From positions 5,129 to 69,128 of the forward strand of contig JBPOFK010000013.1 in the NCBI GenBank assembly GCA_051252095.1: a stretch of DNA of 64,000 nt. The letters run 5' to 3'. Origin of the DNA: GCA-2401735 sp051252095 (lineage in GTDB: Bacteria > Pseudomonadota > Gammaproteobacteria > Burkholderiales > Methylophilaceae). The notes beneath the pieces are model-generated. The model saw only the letters and a program-made list of their open reading frames with translations. It was not told the DNA's origin and ran no database searches. Of the stretch, positions 25,621 through 36,200 are shown one piece after another (positions within the stretch are counted from its first letter, which is position 1; each line of letters starts with the position of its first letter). The position numbers and the translations under genes were made by a program.

Positions 25621-26460
25621 ATGATGCAAAAGAACCTATTAATAAAGGCACTTGCCAATCCACTTGCCATGACTGGCTTCATCATTATTCTCATCATGTT
25701 ATTACTTGCATTGTTTGCCCCTCTCATTGCGCCATATGACCCAGACGCATTTGACGTAAAAGCTATCTTACTCGGCCCTTCATGGGCACATTGGATGGGC
25801 ACAGATGGTCTTGGACGAGATGTGTTTAGCCGTATGCTTTATGGTGGTCGTATTTCGTTGTTGGTCGGCGTAGTTGCTGTTGGCATTTCTACAGCAATCG
25901 GCATCGTCTTAGGCGCTTTAGCTGGTTACTATCGTGGTTGGATTGATACCCTCATCATGCGATTAGTTGATATTATGTTATCTATCCCTAGTTTCTTTTT
26001 AATATTAGCAGTCATCGCATTTCTAACGCCATCAATCTATAACGTCATGATTGTGATTGGGCTTACTTCATGGATGGGCGTAACACGTCTTGTCCGCGCC
26101 GAATTCCTAAGTTTAGGTAACCGTGAATTTATTTTGGCTTCCCGCACGCTAGGCGCCAGAGATTTCCGATTAATTTTCGTACATTTACTACCCAATAGCT
26201 TGACACCAATTATTGTAAGCGCAGTGCTTGGCGTGGCTGGTGCAGTGTTATTAGAATCAGGATTAAGTTTTTTAGGGCTTGGCGTTCAAGCACCACAAGC
26301 GTCTTGGGGCAATATCCTTACTGATGGGAAAGATTATATTCAATTTGCTTGGTGGCTATCGCTCTACCCTGGTATGGCCATTTTATTAACTGTCTTGGGG
26401 TATAATTTACTTGGAGAAGGTTTACGCGATGCACTTGACCCTAGAAGTCAATCAAGCTAA
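25621..26460 (+). CDS. Peptide-type ABC transporter permease (DppC/OppC-like)
   Basis: A 279-residue permease of the OppC type. LLALFAPLIAPYDPDAF and HWMGTDGLGRDVFSR are the classic N-terminal DppC signature. The EAA-like loop is FILASRTLGARDFRLIFVHLLPNSLTPI. ATG ATG directly follows the TAG of the preceding permease. The two permeases and the binding protein need an ATPase that is not encoded here. Confidence 0.9.
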   Translation: MMQKNLLIKALANPLAMTGFIIILIMLLLALFAPLIAPYDPDAFDVKAILLGPSWAHWMGTDGLGRDVFSRMLYGGRISLLVGVVAVGISTAIGIVLGALAGYYRGWIDTLIMRLVDIMLSIPSFFLILAVIAFLTPSIYNVMIVIGLTSWMGVTRLVRAEFLSLGNREFILASRTLGARDFRLIFVHLLPNSLTPIIVSAVLGVAGAVLLESGLSFLGLGVQAPQASWGNILTDGKDYIQFAWWLSLYPGMAILLTVLGYNLLGEGLRDALDPRSQSS

Positions 26461-26509
26461 AAATTAGCTAGCAGCGCAAAAATTAAAACAATTTCAATTA
26501 GGATTTATT

Positions 26510-27295
26510 ATGGGATTTTTAGCTGGGAAAAAAATATTAATTGCTGGGTTACTCAGTAACCGCTCGATTGCATATGGCATTGCCAAAGCAATGAAACGTG
26601 AAGGAGCAGAGCTTGCTTTTACCTATCAGATGGAAAAACATGAAAAGCGTGTAGCTGATCTTGCTGCAGACTTTGATTCCAACATTGTTTTACCATGTGA
26701 TGTCGCAGAAGATGCACAAATTGATGCATTATTTCCTGCTTTAGCAAAACACTGGGACGGTCTAGATGGGCTTGTTCACTCCTTAGCGTTTGTACCAAAA
26801 AGTGCACTTGCTGGCGACTATTTAGATGCGATAGACCGCGAGAATTTCCGTATTGCGCATGATATTAGCTCATACAGTTTCTCTGCACTTGCAAAAACGG
26901 CTTACCCAATGATGAAAGGACGCAACGGCAGCCTATTAACATTAAGCTATCTTGGCGCTGAGCGCACGATGCCAAATTACAATGTTATGGGCGTCGCAAA
27001 AGCAAGCTTAGAGGCTAATGTGCGCTATTTGGCGCAAAGTTTAGGTCCAAGAGGTATTCGCGTCAACGCTGTATCAGCAGGCCCAATCAAAACCTTAGCC
27101 GCTTCTGGTATTGGTGACTTTGATAAAATGATTGGATTCAATGAGAAACATGCAGCGCTTCGTCGAAATGTGACCATTGAAGAAGTAGGAAATACTGCTG
27201 CATTCCTATGTAGCGACCTAGCCTCTGGGATTACTGGCGAAATTACCTATGTAGATGGTGGTATGAATATTACAGCAGCAGGTCAAATAGACTAA
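26510..27295 (+). CDS. fabI: Enoyl-ACP reductase (NADH)
   Basis: A 261-residue SDR-fold enzyme that reduces trans-2-enoyl-ACP in the last step of fatty-acid elongation, the target of triclosan and isoniazid-type drugs. The N terminus LAGKKILIAGLLSNRSIAYGIA matches the family nucleotide loop. The active site is YNVMGVAKAS, with Tyr and Lys spaced as Y-x6-K. An AGGA ribosome binding site precedes the ATG. A long terminator follows. Confidence 0.95.
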   Translation: MGFLAGKKILIAGLLSNRSIAYGIAKAMKREGAELAFTYQMEKHEKRVADLAADFDSNIVLPCDVAEDAQIDALFPALAKHWDGLDGLVHSLAFVPKSALAGDYLDAIDRENFRIAHDISSYSFSALAKTAYPMMKGRNGSLLTLSYLGAERTMPNYNVMGVAKASLEANVRYLAQSLGPRGIRVNAVSAGPIKTLAASGIGDFDKMIGFNEKHAALRRNVTIEEVGNTAAFLCSDLASGITGEITYVDGGMNITAAGQID

Positions 27296-27313
27296 AAGCT
27301 ACGCCAGTCAGTC

Positions 27314-27352
27314 ACAACAAAAAAGCTGACTTTAAGTCAGCTTTTTTGTTGT
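27314..27352. terminator. Bidirectional terminator between fabI and ppiD
   Basis: A 17-base-pair perfect stem, with arms 27314-27330 and 27336-27352 and loop TTTAA. The core is AGCTGAC/GTCAGCT, flanked by A6 and T6, so it works in both directions for convergent fabI and ppiD. Confidence 0.92.
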
Positions 27353-27362
27353 TCACGCGATC

Positions 27363-29270
27363 TTATGGTTGCTGCGGACCTGGCTCCAAAATCTTTTTAC
27401 TAATTTCTATATCTGCTTTTGCTTTAAGTGAGTCGCCATAAGCGTTAACATACGCTTGTGCAAGCGCTGCTTCATACTCGAATTGCGCCTTCTCTTTTAA
27501 CGTTTCATCTTCCGCTATCGCATTAATCACCTTAGAAACTTTAACTAGTACGTAGGCACGATTGCCATCGCTAAACCCTGTGTAAGCTGGTAATTCAGAT
27601 GCGTTGATTTTAAACACCTGATTCATAACAGGCTCCGTCAACCCTTGTGCATTTTTACGATCAACCGTTACCTCAGGAATCCAATCTAGCGTTTCATCCT
27701 CTTCACCTGCTTCTAGTTTGGTTAAAATTGATTGTCCTTTTTCTTCAGCTAACTTCATTGACGCTTCTAGCTTTAATACGGCTTCAATTCCTTCTTTAAC
27801 GTCATCAAACGTTTTAGGTGCCTCTGCTTTGTAATCAACAACACGGGCTGCAATTAAGTTATTCGGTGCGACTTCCACTGCTTCTGTATTTCTTTTATCT
27901 TTCAATACAGAGTCCGAGAAGACTTGATTCATCAGTTGTGTGCTATCTTTAAAATATTTAGCACCCTCTTCACGACTGAGCCAATCCGTTGTTTGTACAG
28001 TTAAATTAAACTTTTTGGCAACTGGTTGCAAGCTACCTGATTGTTCATAAACAATATTGCTAAACTCTTCAGTTAACTCCGCATATTTGACTTGTGCTTT
28101 CTGAAAAATGAGCTCGGCTTTAATCTGTGGTTTCATATCTTCATATGATGAGGAGTTGCCAGTGACACCATCAAGTCGAATAATGTGATAACCAAACTCA
28201 GACTCAACAACATCGCTGATGTCTCCAACTTGCATTGCGAAGACAGCGTCTTCAAATGGTTTGACCATCGCACCGCGCCCAAAACTGCCTAAACTACCAC
28301 CTTTTGTAGCTGAGCCTGGGTCTTGTGAAAACTTAACTGCTAGCTCTTCAAATCGTTTAGGGTCTGCCTTAAGTTGAGCATCAATCTCTAAGGCTTTTTC
28401 TTTGGCTTTCGCTTTGTCTTCACCTGATGCATTGACGCCAAAGCCAATTAAGATATGACTGGCTTCACGTTGCTCATCCCCTTGGAACTTATCTAGGTTT
28501 TGATCATAAAATGCCTTCACCTCTTCGTCACTCACCTTTACATCGCCAATTAAGTTAGCGGCAGAAAGCAAAACAAACTCCATCTTTACTTTCTCTGGCA
28601 CTTTAAACTTATCTTTATGTAGTTCGTAGTAATCTTTTACTTGCTCTGGTGTTACTTTTACATCCGATAAAAATGCTGAAGTTTTTAGTTCTGCCGTTGT
28701 CACATCACGTTTTTGATATTGATATTTAACTGTATTCTCAGCGACAGATTTAGGTGCAAAAGCAAGCTTTGCCAAATCATCACGTACCTGCACCACTGCT
28801 AAGTCATTCCGTATATTTGATTCAAGCTGGTTCGCTGTTAAACCATTTTGCTCAAGCGTGCTTTGATAAATATCCTGAGAAAACTGTCCATTATCTTGAA
28901 ACTCAGGCAACGAAAGGATATGCTGATTGAGCTGCGCATCACTGATTGTGAAATTTGCGCGATTCGTTTCAGCATTGACTAATCGTCTCATGATAAGGCC
29001 ATCTAATATCGATTTCTTGAACAATGGACTATCGAGAACAGCTGGATCAAACTTTTCACCTTGCGCCATCATCCGTGTTCTAACCGATTCAACGGTATTA
29101 CTATATTCCTGCAGTGATATTTCATCTTTATCTACTTTTGCAACAGGAACATTGCCGCCAGCATTACTTAAATATTGATCAATACCAAATAGTGCAAATG
29201 GAATGGTAATCACAGCCAAAATAATTTTTGCTAACCATCCTTTTGAGTGGTTACGAATAAGTTCTAACAT
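27363..29270 (-). CDS. ppiD: Peptidyl-prolyl isomerase PpiD
   Basis: A 635-residue SurA/PpiD-family chaperone anchored by one N-terminal membrane helix (about 12-34). A SurA-like N-terminal domain follows, then a single parvulin rotamase domain at about residues 265-365 (ASHILIGF, GGSLGSFGRGAMVKPFEDAVF, YGYHIIRLD-type ending GYHIIRLDG). A long C-terminal region completes it. PpiD aids outer-membrane and exported-protein folding at the SecYEG exit. E. coli PpiD has 623 residues. It converges with fabI. Confidence 0.92.
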   Translation of the reverse strand: MLELIRNHSKGWLAKIILAVITIPFALFGIDQYLSNAGGNVPVAKVDKDEISLQEYSNTVESVRTRMMAQGEKFDPAVLDSPLFKKSILDGLIMRRLVNAETNRANFTISDAQLNQHILSLPEFQDNGQFSQDIYQSTLEQNGLTANQLESNIRNDLAVVQVRDDLAKLAFAPKSVAENTVKYQYQKRDVTTAELKTSAFLSDVKVTPEQVKDYYELHKDKFKVPEKVKMEFVLLSAANLIGDVKVSDEEVKAFYDQNLDKFQGDEQREASHILIGFGVNASGEDKAKAKEKALEIDAQLKADPKRFEELAVKFSQDPGSATKGGSLGSFGRGAMVKPFEDAVFAMQVGDISDVVESEFGYHIIRLDGVTGNSSSYEDMKPQIKAELIFQKAQVKYAELTEEFSNIVYEQSGSLQPVAKKFNLTVQTTDWLSREEGAKYFKDSTQLMNQVFSDSVLKDKRNTEAVEVAPNNLIAARVVDYKAEAPKTFDDVKEGIEAVLKLEASMKLAEEKGQSILTKLEAGEEDETLDWIPEVTVDRKNAQGLTEPVMNQVFKINASELPAYTGFSDGNRAYVLVKVSKVINAIAEDETLKEKAQFEYEAALAQAYVNAYGDSLKAKADIEISKKILEPGPQQP

Positions 29271-29315
29271 AAATGTACTTTCAAGATTTCAACGCTTTAA
29301 TGCGTTAAATGAGTC

Positions 29316-29389
29316 AAAAAATAAGCTGTGTAATATACCATAACTGAACGGCTAGCGCACTGCTCTAATGCTTGTTCAGACAACAGCTT
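29316..29389 (-). ncRNA. Candidate structured RNA or extended terminator after greB
   Basis: Two nested inverted repeats are read on the minus strand: AAGCTGT (29389-29383) with ACAGCTT (29329-29323), and CTGAAC (29379-29374) with GTTCAG (29349-29344). A run of T6 follows the right arm. This makes a branched or long hairpin of about 70 bases ending like a Rho-independent terminator, downstream of greB and before ppiD. It could simply terminate greB, or be a small RNA. I found no clear dedicated promoter, so the RNA reading is speculative. Confidence 0.3.
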
Positions 29390-29418
29390 TTTATATTGGG
29401 TTCTTACAAAAACTAACT

Positions 29419-29928
29419 TCAGTATTTAATTTCGATAATCTCGAACTCACCCTCGCCTTTTGGCGTATGCACGCGAACAATATCGCCAACTGCTTTTCCA
29501 TGTAGCGCCTTGGCTAAAGGGGAAATCCAAGAAATGTAGCCTTTGCTTGGTTCTATTTCATCTTTCCCAACAATACGATAGGTATGTTCGGCATCATTGC
29601 CTAGGTTAAAAATAGTCACCCAAGCACCAAAATAAACTTTTTCTAGATGTTGCTGCTCATGGCTATTAACGATAACCGCTAAATCCATCCGTTTCATCAA
29701 ATGGCGGCAACGGCTATCTATTTGACGTAGCCTACGCTTACCGTAAATATAGTCCCCATTTTCGCTACGGTCACCATTGCTTGCGGCCCATGCGACTGTG
29801 CGTACGACTTCTGGACGCTCTATTTTATAGAGCTGATTAAACTCGGCCTGTAAGGCAGCAAAACCTTGTGGCGTGATGTAGTTTTTCTCGTCAGCTTGAG
29901 CAATTGTTTTTTGTGTTGTTACTTTCAT
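29419..29928 (-). CDS. greB: Transcription elongation factor GreB
   Basis: A 169-residue Gre factor that stimulates RNA polymerase to cleave backtracked transcripts. The N-terminal coiled coil includes YITPQGFAALQAEFNQL and the acidic tip SENGDYIYGKRRLRQID, which delivers Asp and Glu to the polymerase active site. The basic SRCRHLMKRMD and the globular FKBP-like C terminus (GEGEFEIIEIKY) fit GreB more than GreA. It is transcribed leftward after a small hypothetical gene, 25 bases upstream. Confidence 0.94.
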   Translation of the reverse strand: MKVTTQKTIAQADEKNYITPQGFAALQAEFNQLYKIERPEVVRTVAWAASNGDRSENGDYIYGKRRLRQIDSRCRHLMKRMDLAVIVNSHEQQHLEKVYFGAWVTIFNLGNDAEHTYRIVGKDEIEPSKGYISWISPLAKALHGKAVGDIVRVHTPKGEGEFEIIEIKY

Positions 29929-29953
29929 GATATAGCGTCAGCTTGAGATAGAA

Positions 29954-30361
29954 TTATTGTGGAAACATTTCTTGGTCAATTAATTTTTCAGTGACTACTT
30001 TTACATCATTGACATAGTATGGTGTCTCACCAAAACAACTAGATGGCACACCTATGTGTTGCTCGTAGGTTAAACGGACGCGTTTGCCGACAGTTTCATT
30101 GATTCGTTTTGCGATTTCCGGGTCCTTAACGGTGAAATAGAACTTTTCTGCTTGTGTGCCAGGCATAGAAACCAGTATCAGCTCACCTTCGTAGGTTTTA
30201 CATAGAAAACCTTTCTCTGACAGCTTTTGTACATAGCCCGCTCTCTCACCTGAGGAGTAACTCCATGACAACACAGCCCATGTATAAAGCGCAAAAAGGG
30301 CGATAGGGATAATTAAAAACATCAACAACCATTTAATCCATTTTGCTGCTTGCATTAACAT
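29954..30361 (-). CDS. Conserved hypothetical, single membrane helix
   Basis: About 135 residues with one N-terminal transmembrane helix (WIKWLLMFLIIPIALFALY region) and a soluble C-terminal domain, probably periplasmic. The region SYSSGERAGYVQKLSEKG followed by FLCKTYEGEL resembles a conserved uncharacterised proteobacterial family. A second Cys appears in SSCFGETPYY, so a disulphide with the first is possible. The frame opens with TTG at 30376, but a GGAG at 30371-30374 sits 9 bases before ATG at 30361, the start I prefer. It may be cotranscribed with greB. I do not recognise a function. Confidence 0.7.
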   Translation of the reverse strand: MLMQAAKWIKWLLMFLIIPIALFALYTWAVLSWSYSSGERAGYVQKLSEKGFLCKTYEGELILVSMPGTQAEKFYFTVKDPEIAKRINETVGKRVRLTYEQHIGVPSSCFGETPYYVNDVKVVTEKLIDQEMFPQ

Positions 30362-30489
30362 TTTTTTGTACTCCAAAAATCGTTTACTTTCTATATGAGG
30401 CCATTATCCAATAAAACCAACATGCTCACTAAATATTTTATATGCCATAAATAGATGAACAATCTTAGGCACTCGTTTAAAATACTGCC

Positions 30490-33231
30490 ATGTCATCTAA
30501 CGCTTCATCTCATGTCGTCCTCTGCGCAACAACTCGTTTAGCACGAAGCTTGCAAATGACACACCAACGTCAGGAAATACTCAACAAAGCTAATCAGTGG
30601 CAAACACCACAAATCTACACGCTTTCTGATTGGCTTAACCATACGATTGAAACAGCCATTTTACTTGGCGAAATTGATGCAGCTAGTGTGCCAACCAATG
30701 TGCTGACCGCAATGCAAGAAGGCTTGCTATGGGAACAAAGTATACAGCAATCGCTGAAAACACATATTGCCGCTGATTTGTTTGATACCTCTGGCCTGGC
30801 GAGTGCCGCAATGGAGGCAAACCGCTTAGTTGTTGAATGGCGTTTGAACGTTGATATTACACAAGCTACTGAAGAAACACAGCAATTTATGCAGTGGCAG
30901 GCCGATTTTCAGCATCGCTGCAAAGCAAATAATATGCTGGAAGCTGCACGCTTTGAAGATTGGCAAATCACCTGTTTGGCACGCGATGCTGGACAGCTAC
31001 CAAGTCATATACAGCTAGCTGGGTTTGATCGCATACACCCGCATACCAAACGATTAATTACGGTGTTAGAAACCCGTGGCGTAACTGTCAGCACTTACAA
31101 CTTGACATTGCCTACTGTGCAGGATTGTTATCATGTCAATTTAGCAGATCAAGATGCTGAGTGTCGCGCAGCTGTTGCTTGGACAGCACAAGAACTAGCA
31201 CAAAAATCCAATACAAAATTGGCGATTGTTGTGCCAGAGTTAGAAACTTTACGGCCTAAATTGTCGGCATTACTAGACGATATTTTTCACCCAGAAGCAA
31301 TCTCGCCAGCACATGCAGAAATTCAACGATGCTATGACTTTACGCTTGGGGTGCCCTTATCAAGTTTGCCTATTATTAGTACCGCAATAGACTTATTACG
31401 TTTTGCTTGGCAAAAGCAAGCCATACTACAAAACGATATTTCAAAGCTCATACATAGTGTTTATTGGTCAGATACTATAGAAGAACGGGATGCGCGCGCG
31501 CAATTAGATGCGCGTATGCGACAAGATTGCTCATTAAGCTTAAGCAGCCATCGTTTTATTCGTTTTCTAGATCACGCTTGCGAAGGAGAACATGCGCTGA
31601 GCCTGCCAGCGCTATTAGCGGACACCAAAGCATTGATGGGTGTTGCGCAAAAAAATAGCCGGCTTGCTAGACCAAGCCAATGGGCAGAGACATTTAGCGA
31701 AGCGCTTGAACATACGCATTGGCAGGGTAAGCGAAGCATTTCTAGTCATGAGTATCAGGCGGTGGAATCCTTTAAAAAAGTTTTACAAGACTTTGCTAAC
31801 CTAGCGCCGCTGATGGGTAACATTAGTGCCAATGAAGCGCTCAAGCGATTAGCGCAATTGTGCAAAAACCAAATATTCCAAGCCGAGAGAAAAACACTCC
31901 CCTCTATACAGGTCATGGGCATGCTTGAAGCTTGTGCCGAACCGCTAGATGGGTTGTGGGTAATGGGGATGAATGATCATGTGTGGCCACCAATTGCACG
32001 TCATAACGCGTTACTTCCAGCGGACATCCAACGCTATGCGAAAACGCCTAATGCAAGCAGTGAAGTACAAGCTGATTTCGCTTTAGCTATTCACCAGCGT
32101 TTAATCAAGAGTGCGACGCGGGTCATTTTTTCAAGCGCAATGAAAGATGGCGAACGTGAATTACGCATCAGCCCGCTTATGCAAGGCTTGACCAAGCTTA
32201 GTTATACCCCAAAACTCAGTTTGACTCTGGCAGAGTCATTGGCAGAAGCTTCCCGTCATGATTGGCAATGGTTAGCAGACCATCAAGCACCGCCCGTCAA
32301 ATCAGGTGAACATGTAAGTGGTGGTACAGGCCTATTAAAGGCACAAGCTATTTGCCCTGCTTGGGCGTTTTATCAATACCGTTTAAATGCCAGAAAACTG
32401 GATGAACCAGCCAATGGTTTAGATGTAATGGAACGTGGGAGCCTGGTACATGCTGTGCTTGCAAAATATTGGGATGGTCGTAGCCAAGAGCAATGGCAAG
32501 AAACAATCCCTGACATCTTAAAATCAGAGCTTCTTTCTATTTCAGAAACCGTGTTAGCTACGTTTAACATAGAACGTAATCATGCATTTTCGGCACGCTT
32601 TTTAAGCTTAGAAGCCGCGCGGTTAAGTAAGCTTGTCTTTGCATGGCTGATAGAAGTTGAAATGTTGCGACCACAAGGCTTTAACGTCATCGCATGTGAG
32701 CAAAGTCATGATATCGATATTGAAGGCATCCGTATAAAGTTAGTCATTGATCGTATTGATTTATTGGATGATCAACGCTTGGTCGTGATTGATTACAAAA
32801 CAGGGCATCAGCTTGATTATAAAAACTGGGCACAAGCGAATATTACAGAGCCGCAGCTGCCTATCTATGCAGCATTTGTTTTGCAAGAGACAGGCCATGA
32901 AATTGGTGCTGTTTGTTATGCCAAAGTGCGCACTGCAGACAATGCTTTTATTGGTGTTGCGGCAGCTTCTGAACTCATCCAAGGCGCGACAGTATTTGAC
33001 GATCTGCGTGGCAGAAAAGTGTTTGATGAGGCTACTTTTCCACATTGGCAAAGCATTGTTAAACATTGGAAAAGCAGTATTTCTGCGACTGCGATTAGTT
33101 TAAAAAATGGCGATGCAGCGGTGAAATTCGATAATGAAAGTCAGCTTGCTTTTTGTGATGTCACACCTTTGTTGCGCTTACCAGAATGGCAACTGCAATT
33201 TGAGCGACAATATACAAAGGACAAAACCTAA
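30490..33231 (+). CDS. AddB-like PD-(D/E)XK nuclease, putative DNA repair protein
   Basis: A 913-residue protein with an inactivated helicase-like body and a C-terminal RecB-family nuclease. The nuclease region (about 620-880) has ERGSLVHAVLAKYWD, VIDRIDLLDDQRLVVIDYKTG with the catalytic Asp and Lys, and LPIYAAFVLQ. It resembles AddB and a betaproteobacterial 'probable DNA repair protein' family. The typical AddB iron-sulphur cysteines (CxxCx5C near the C terminus) are not present. No Walker A motif is seen near the N terminus. It overlaps the next gene by one base (TAATG), so the two products are probably partners in break repair. Confidence 0.85.
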   Translation: MSSNASSHVVLCATTRLARSLQMTHQRQEILNKANQWQTPQIYTLSDWLNHTIETAILLGEIDAASVPTNVLTAMQEGLLWEQSIQQSLKTHIAADLFDTSGLASAAMEANRLVVEWRLNVDITQATEETQQFMQWQADFQHRCKANNMLEAARFEDWQITCLARDAGQLPSHIQLAGFDRIHPHTKRLITVLETRGVTVSTYNLTLPTVQDCYHVNLADQDAECRAAVAWTAQELAQKSNTKLAIVVPELETLRPKLSALLDDIFHPEAISPAHAEIQRCYDFTLGVPLSSLPIISTAIDLLRFAWQKQAILQNDISKLIHSVYWSDTIEERDARAQLDARMRQDCSLSLSSHRFIRFLDHACEGEHALSLPALLADTKALMGVAQKNSRLARPSQWAETFSEALEHTHWQGKRSISSHEYQAVESFKKVLQDFANLAPLMGNISANEALKRLAQLCKNQIFQAERKTLPSIQVMGMLEACAEPLDGLWVMGMNDHVWPPIARHNALLPADIQRYAKTPNASSEVQADFALAIHQRLIKSATRVIFSSAMKDGERELRISPLMQGLTKLSYTPKLSLTLAESLAEASRHDWQWLADHQAPPVKSGEHVSGGTGLLKAQAICPAWAFYQYRLNARKLDEPANGLDVMERGSLVHAVLAKYWDGRSQEQWQETIPDILKSELLSISETVLATFNIERNHAFSARFLSLEAARLSKLVFAWLIEVEMLRPQGFNVIACEQSHDIDIEGIRIKLVIDRIDLLDDQRLVVIDYKTGHQLDYKNWAQANITEPQLPIYAAFVLQETGHEIGAVCYAKVRTADNAFIGVAAASELIQGATVFDDLRGRKVFDEATFPHWQSIVKHWKSSISATAISLKNGDAAVKFDNESQLAFCDVTPLLRLPEWQLQFERQYTKDKT

Positions 33232-36200
33232 TGCAGCATGAGATCAATTTATCTGCTGCTTTATTACAAGAAGACAGTCTGAGTCGTCAGCAAGCATTAG
33301 CGCATGATTCATTCATCGTAGAAGCGCCAGCTGGCGCAGGTAAAACAGAGTTGTTAACGCAGCGGTTTCTTAAATTATTAGAAACAGTAGATGCGCCAGA
33401 AGAAATTATAGCTATTACTTTTACTAATAAAGCCGCGTCTGAAATGAAATCGCGGATTATGGATAGCTTGCAGCTGGCAGCAGAAGGCACGCTACCTGAA
33501 CAGCCGCACAAACAAATTACGTTTAAGCTAGGCCAAATAGTATTAACACGCTCAGACATGCTTGGATGGCAGCTACTTGATACGCCATCTCGCTTACGCA
33601 TTTATACTATTGACTCTCTGAGCGCCAATCTCGCAAGGCAAATGCCTTTGCTCAGCCGTTTTGGCACACAGCCTGGTGTACGTGATGATCCGCGACCATG
33701 CTACGAAGAGGCGGCAATGCGAGCTATTGAACATTTAGAGCATCCAGACTATGGTGCCATCATTCATGATGCCCTGCACTATTTTGACAACGATACTTAT
33801 AAGCTAACCCAGTTACTGGCAGAGATGCTGTCTAAACGGGATCAATGGCTTCCTTATACGCAAAGCCAGCATACCGCGCATGATGCAGAAGATGCATTAA
33901 TAAGTATGATTAATGACGATCTTAAAGCTGCTGTAAATGTGCTGCCAACAAGCATTCAAGATAGCCTGATGCCAATTGCACGCTATGCAGCCAGTCAGCT
34001 AGACCAAACACATCCAATAGCGCGACTGCTCGATTGGGATACACACTTAAAAGCAACAAGTGATGCTTTAGGGCAGTGGCAATCTATCGCTGAACTTTTA
34101 TTGACTACAGGGGGTAACTTTCGTAAGCGTCTAGATAAAAATATGGGATTGCCACCCACTGGTGAGGCAAAGCCTTATAAAGAAGCGCTTACGACACTAA
34201 TAGCAACCTTGCAACAAACCAGTGGTGCCGAAGCCGCCTTATCACGTTTACGTAGTTTGCCTTCACCAAAACAAGATGAAACCACATGGCAAATAATTGC
34301 CACGCTAGCACAATTACTCCATATTGCCGTTGGTGAATTATGGTTGGTTTTTCAAGCGCATGGCGAAGTGGATTTTGTGGAGATTGCACAGCGTGCACTT
34401 TTGGCACTGGAAGATACGGCAGGTAATGCTACTGATTTAGCGCTCAAATTTGATTACCGCATCCAACACTTATTGGTTGATGAGTTTCAAGATACCAGCC
34501 CTTCACAAATCAAATTGATAACAGCGTTAACACGTGGCTGGCAAAAGGAAGATGGCCGTACTTTATTTTGCGTTGGTGACCCAATGCAGTCTATCTATCG
34601 TTTTCGCAAAGCCAATGTCGGTTTGTTTTTACGTGCTACACAACTTGGCATTGGGGATATCAAACTTAGGTCTTTGAAGCTTTGGCGTAATAATCGGTCA
34701 TCACCGCCTGTAGTGGAATGGGTGAATCAAGCATTTAGTACGATATTCCCCAGTCAAGACAGTATTAATCGAGGTGCGATTCAATATCGCCCTTTTGTGG
34801 CAACTAAAACTGACAATGACCATGCAGAGGTCGTCGTCCACGCAATGCTAGATGAGAAACCTAGTATAGATGATGAAAATGAAGACAACAGTTTATTACT
34901 CACAGATATTCGCCAATTAGAGGCAGATCGTATTATTGAAATCATTCAGCAAACACGTCAGCAAAAACCAGATGCAAAAATTGCCGTTTTAGTTCGAGCA
35001 CGCAGCCACTTAACGTCATTGGTAACAGAAATCCGCCGTAATCATCCTAATCTTAGTTTTCAAGCAGTAGAAATCGAAGAGTTAGCAAATAGACAAATTG
35101 TTCAAGATTTGCTATCACTCACTTATGCTCTTCATCACCGAGCAGATCGTGTGCATTGGCTCGCTATTTTGCGTGCCCCTTGGTGCGGCCTAACATTAGC
35201 GGATTTACACGCATTAGTATCACATGATAAAAGTAGCACCTTGATACAATTAATGTATCAAGAAGACCGCTTATCTGCTTTAAGCGAAGATGGTCGCCAA
35301 CGACTATTCCATGTACGCGAAGTACTTAACCAAGCCATGCAACATGAAGGACGCCAATCGATTAGCCGCTGGGTGCATGGTGTTTGGTTAATGTTAGGGG
35401 GTGCCGATTGCTTATGGGATGCTGGCGATGTACGCGATGTACAAGCATTCTTTGCACGCATTGAAACATTAGAAAGAACAGGCCAATTTTCGCCGCAACT
35501 ACTCGCCACTGAAGTCGAAAAGTTATATGCTGCCCCTGATGCAATAGCAGATGATAGCTTGCAATTTATGACGATTCATAAATCTAAAGGCTTAGAGTTT
35601 GATACTGTTATTTTGCCAGGCTTAGATCGCAAAACTGGGGGTAATGAACAACCTTTATTGCTTTGGGAGGAAGTATCCTCAGAAAAAACTGAACACACTC
35701 AAACTGCCGGCGATATTAGCTTAGTTGCCGCCCCCTACATTCCGAAAGGGTATGCCCAACAAGAAGCTAATGAAGTAAGCGCCTACGACTACCTAAAAAT
35801 GTTAGAAAAAGAACGCGCATCTTTTGAAGATGCACGCGTACTTTACGTAGCGGCAACACGGGCAGAACGATGCTTGCACTTACTCGGCGCTGCAAAAGTA
35901 GATGCAAAAGGACAAATCAAAGTACCTAAAAACACATTCCTAGACTTATTGTGGCCAATCGTCCACTATGCCTTCACTTATGAAGACGCCATTAAACCCA
36001 AAGCGACACAACAAACACAGCCATCAGTAGCCTTAGAAGACTTCATACCGCAACTAATCAGGCTGAACAAACCAAACAATCCAATTAAACTATCAAAAAA
36101 TGAAGCTTTTAATAGTTTTAGTGAAAATAGACGGGAGAAGACAACTGATAACAACAAGTTAGATGCTGATATAGGCATATTGACGCATTTATATTTGCAG

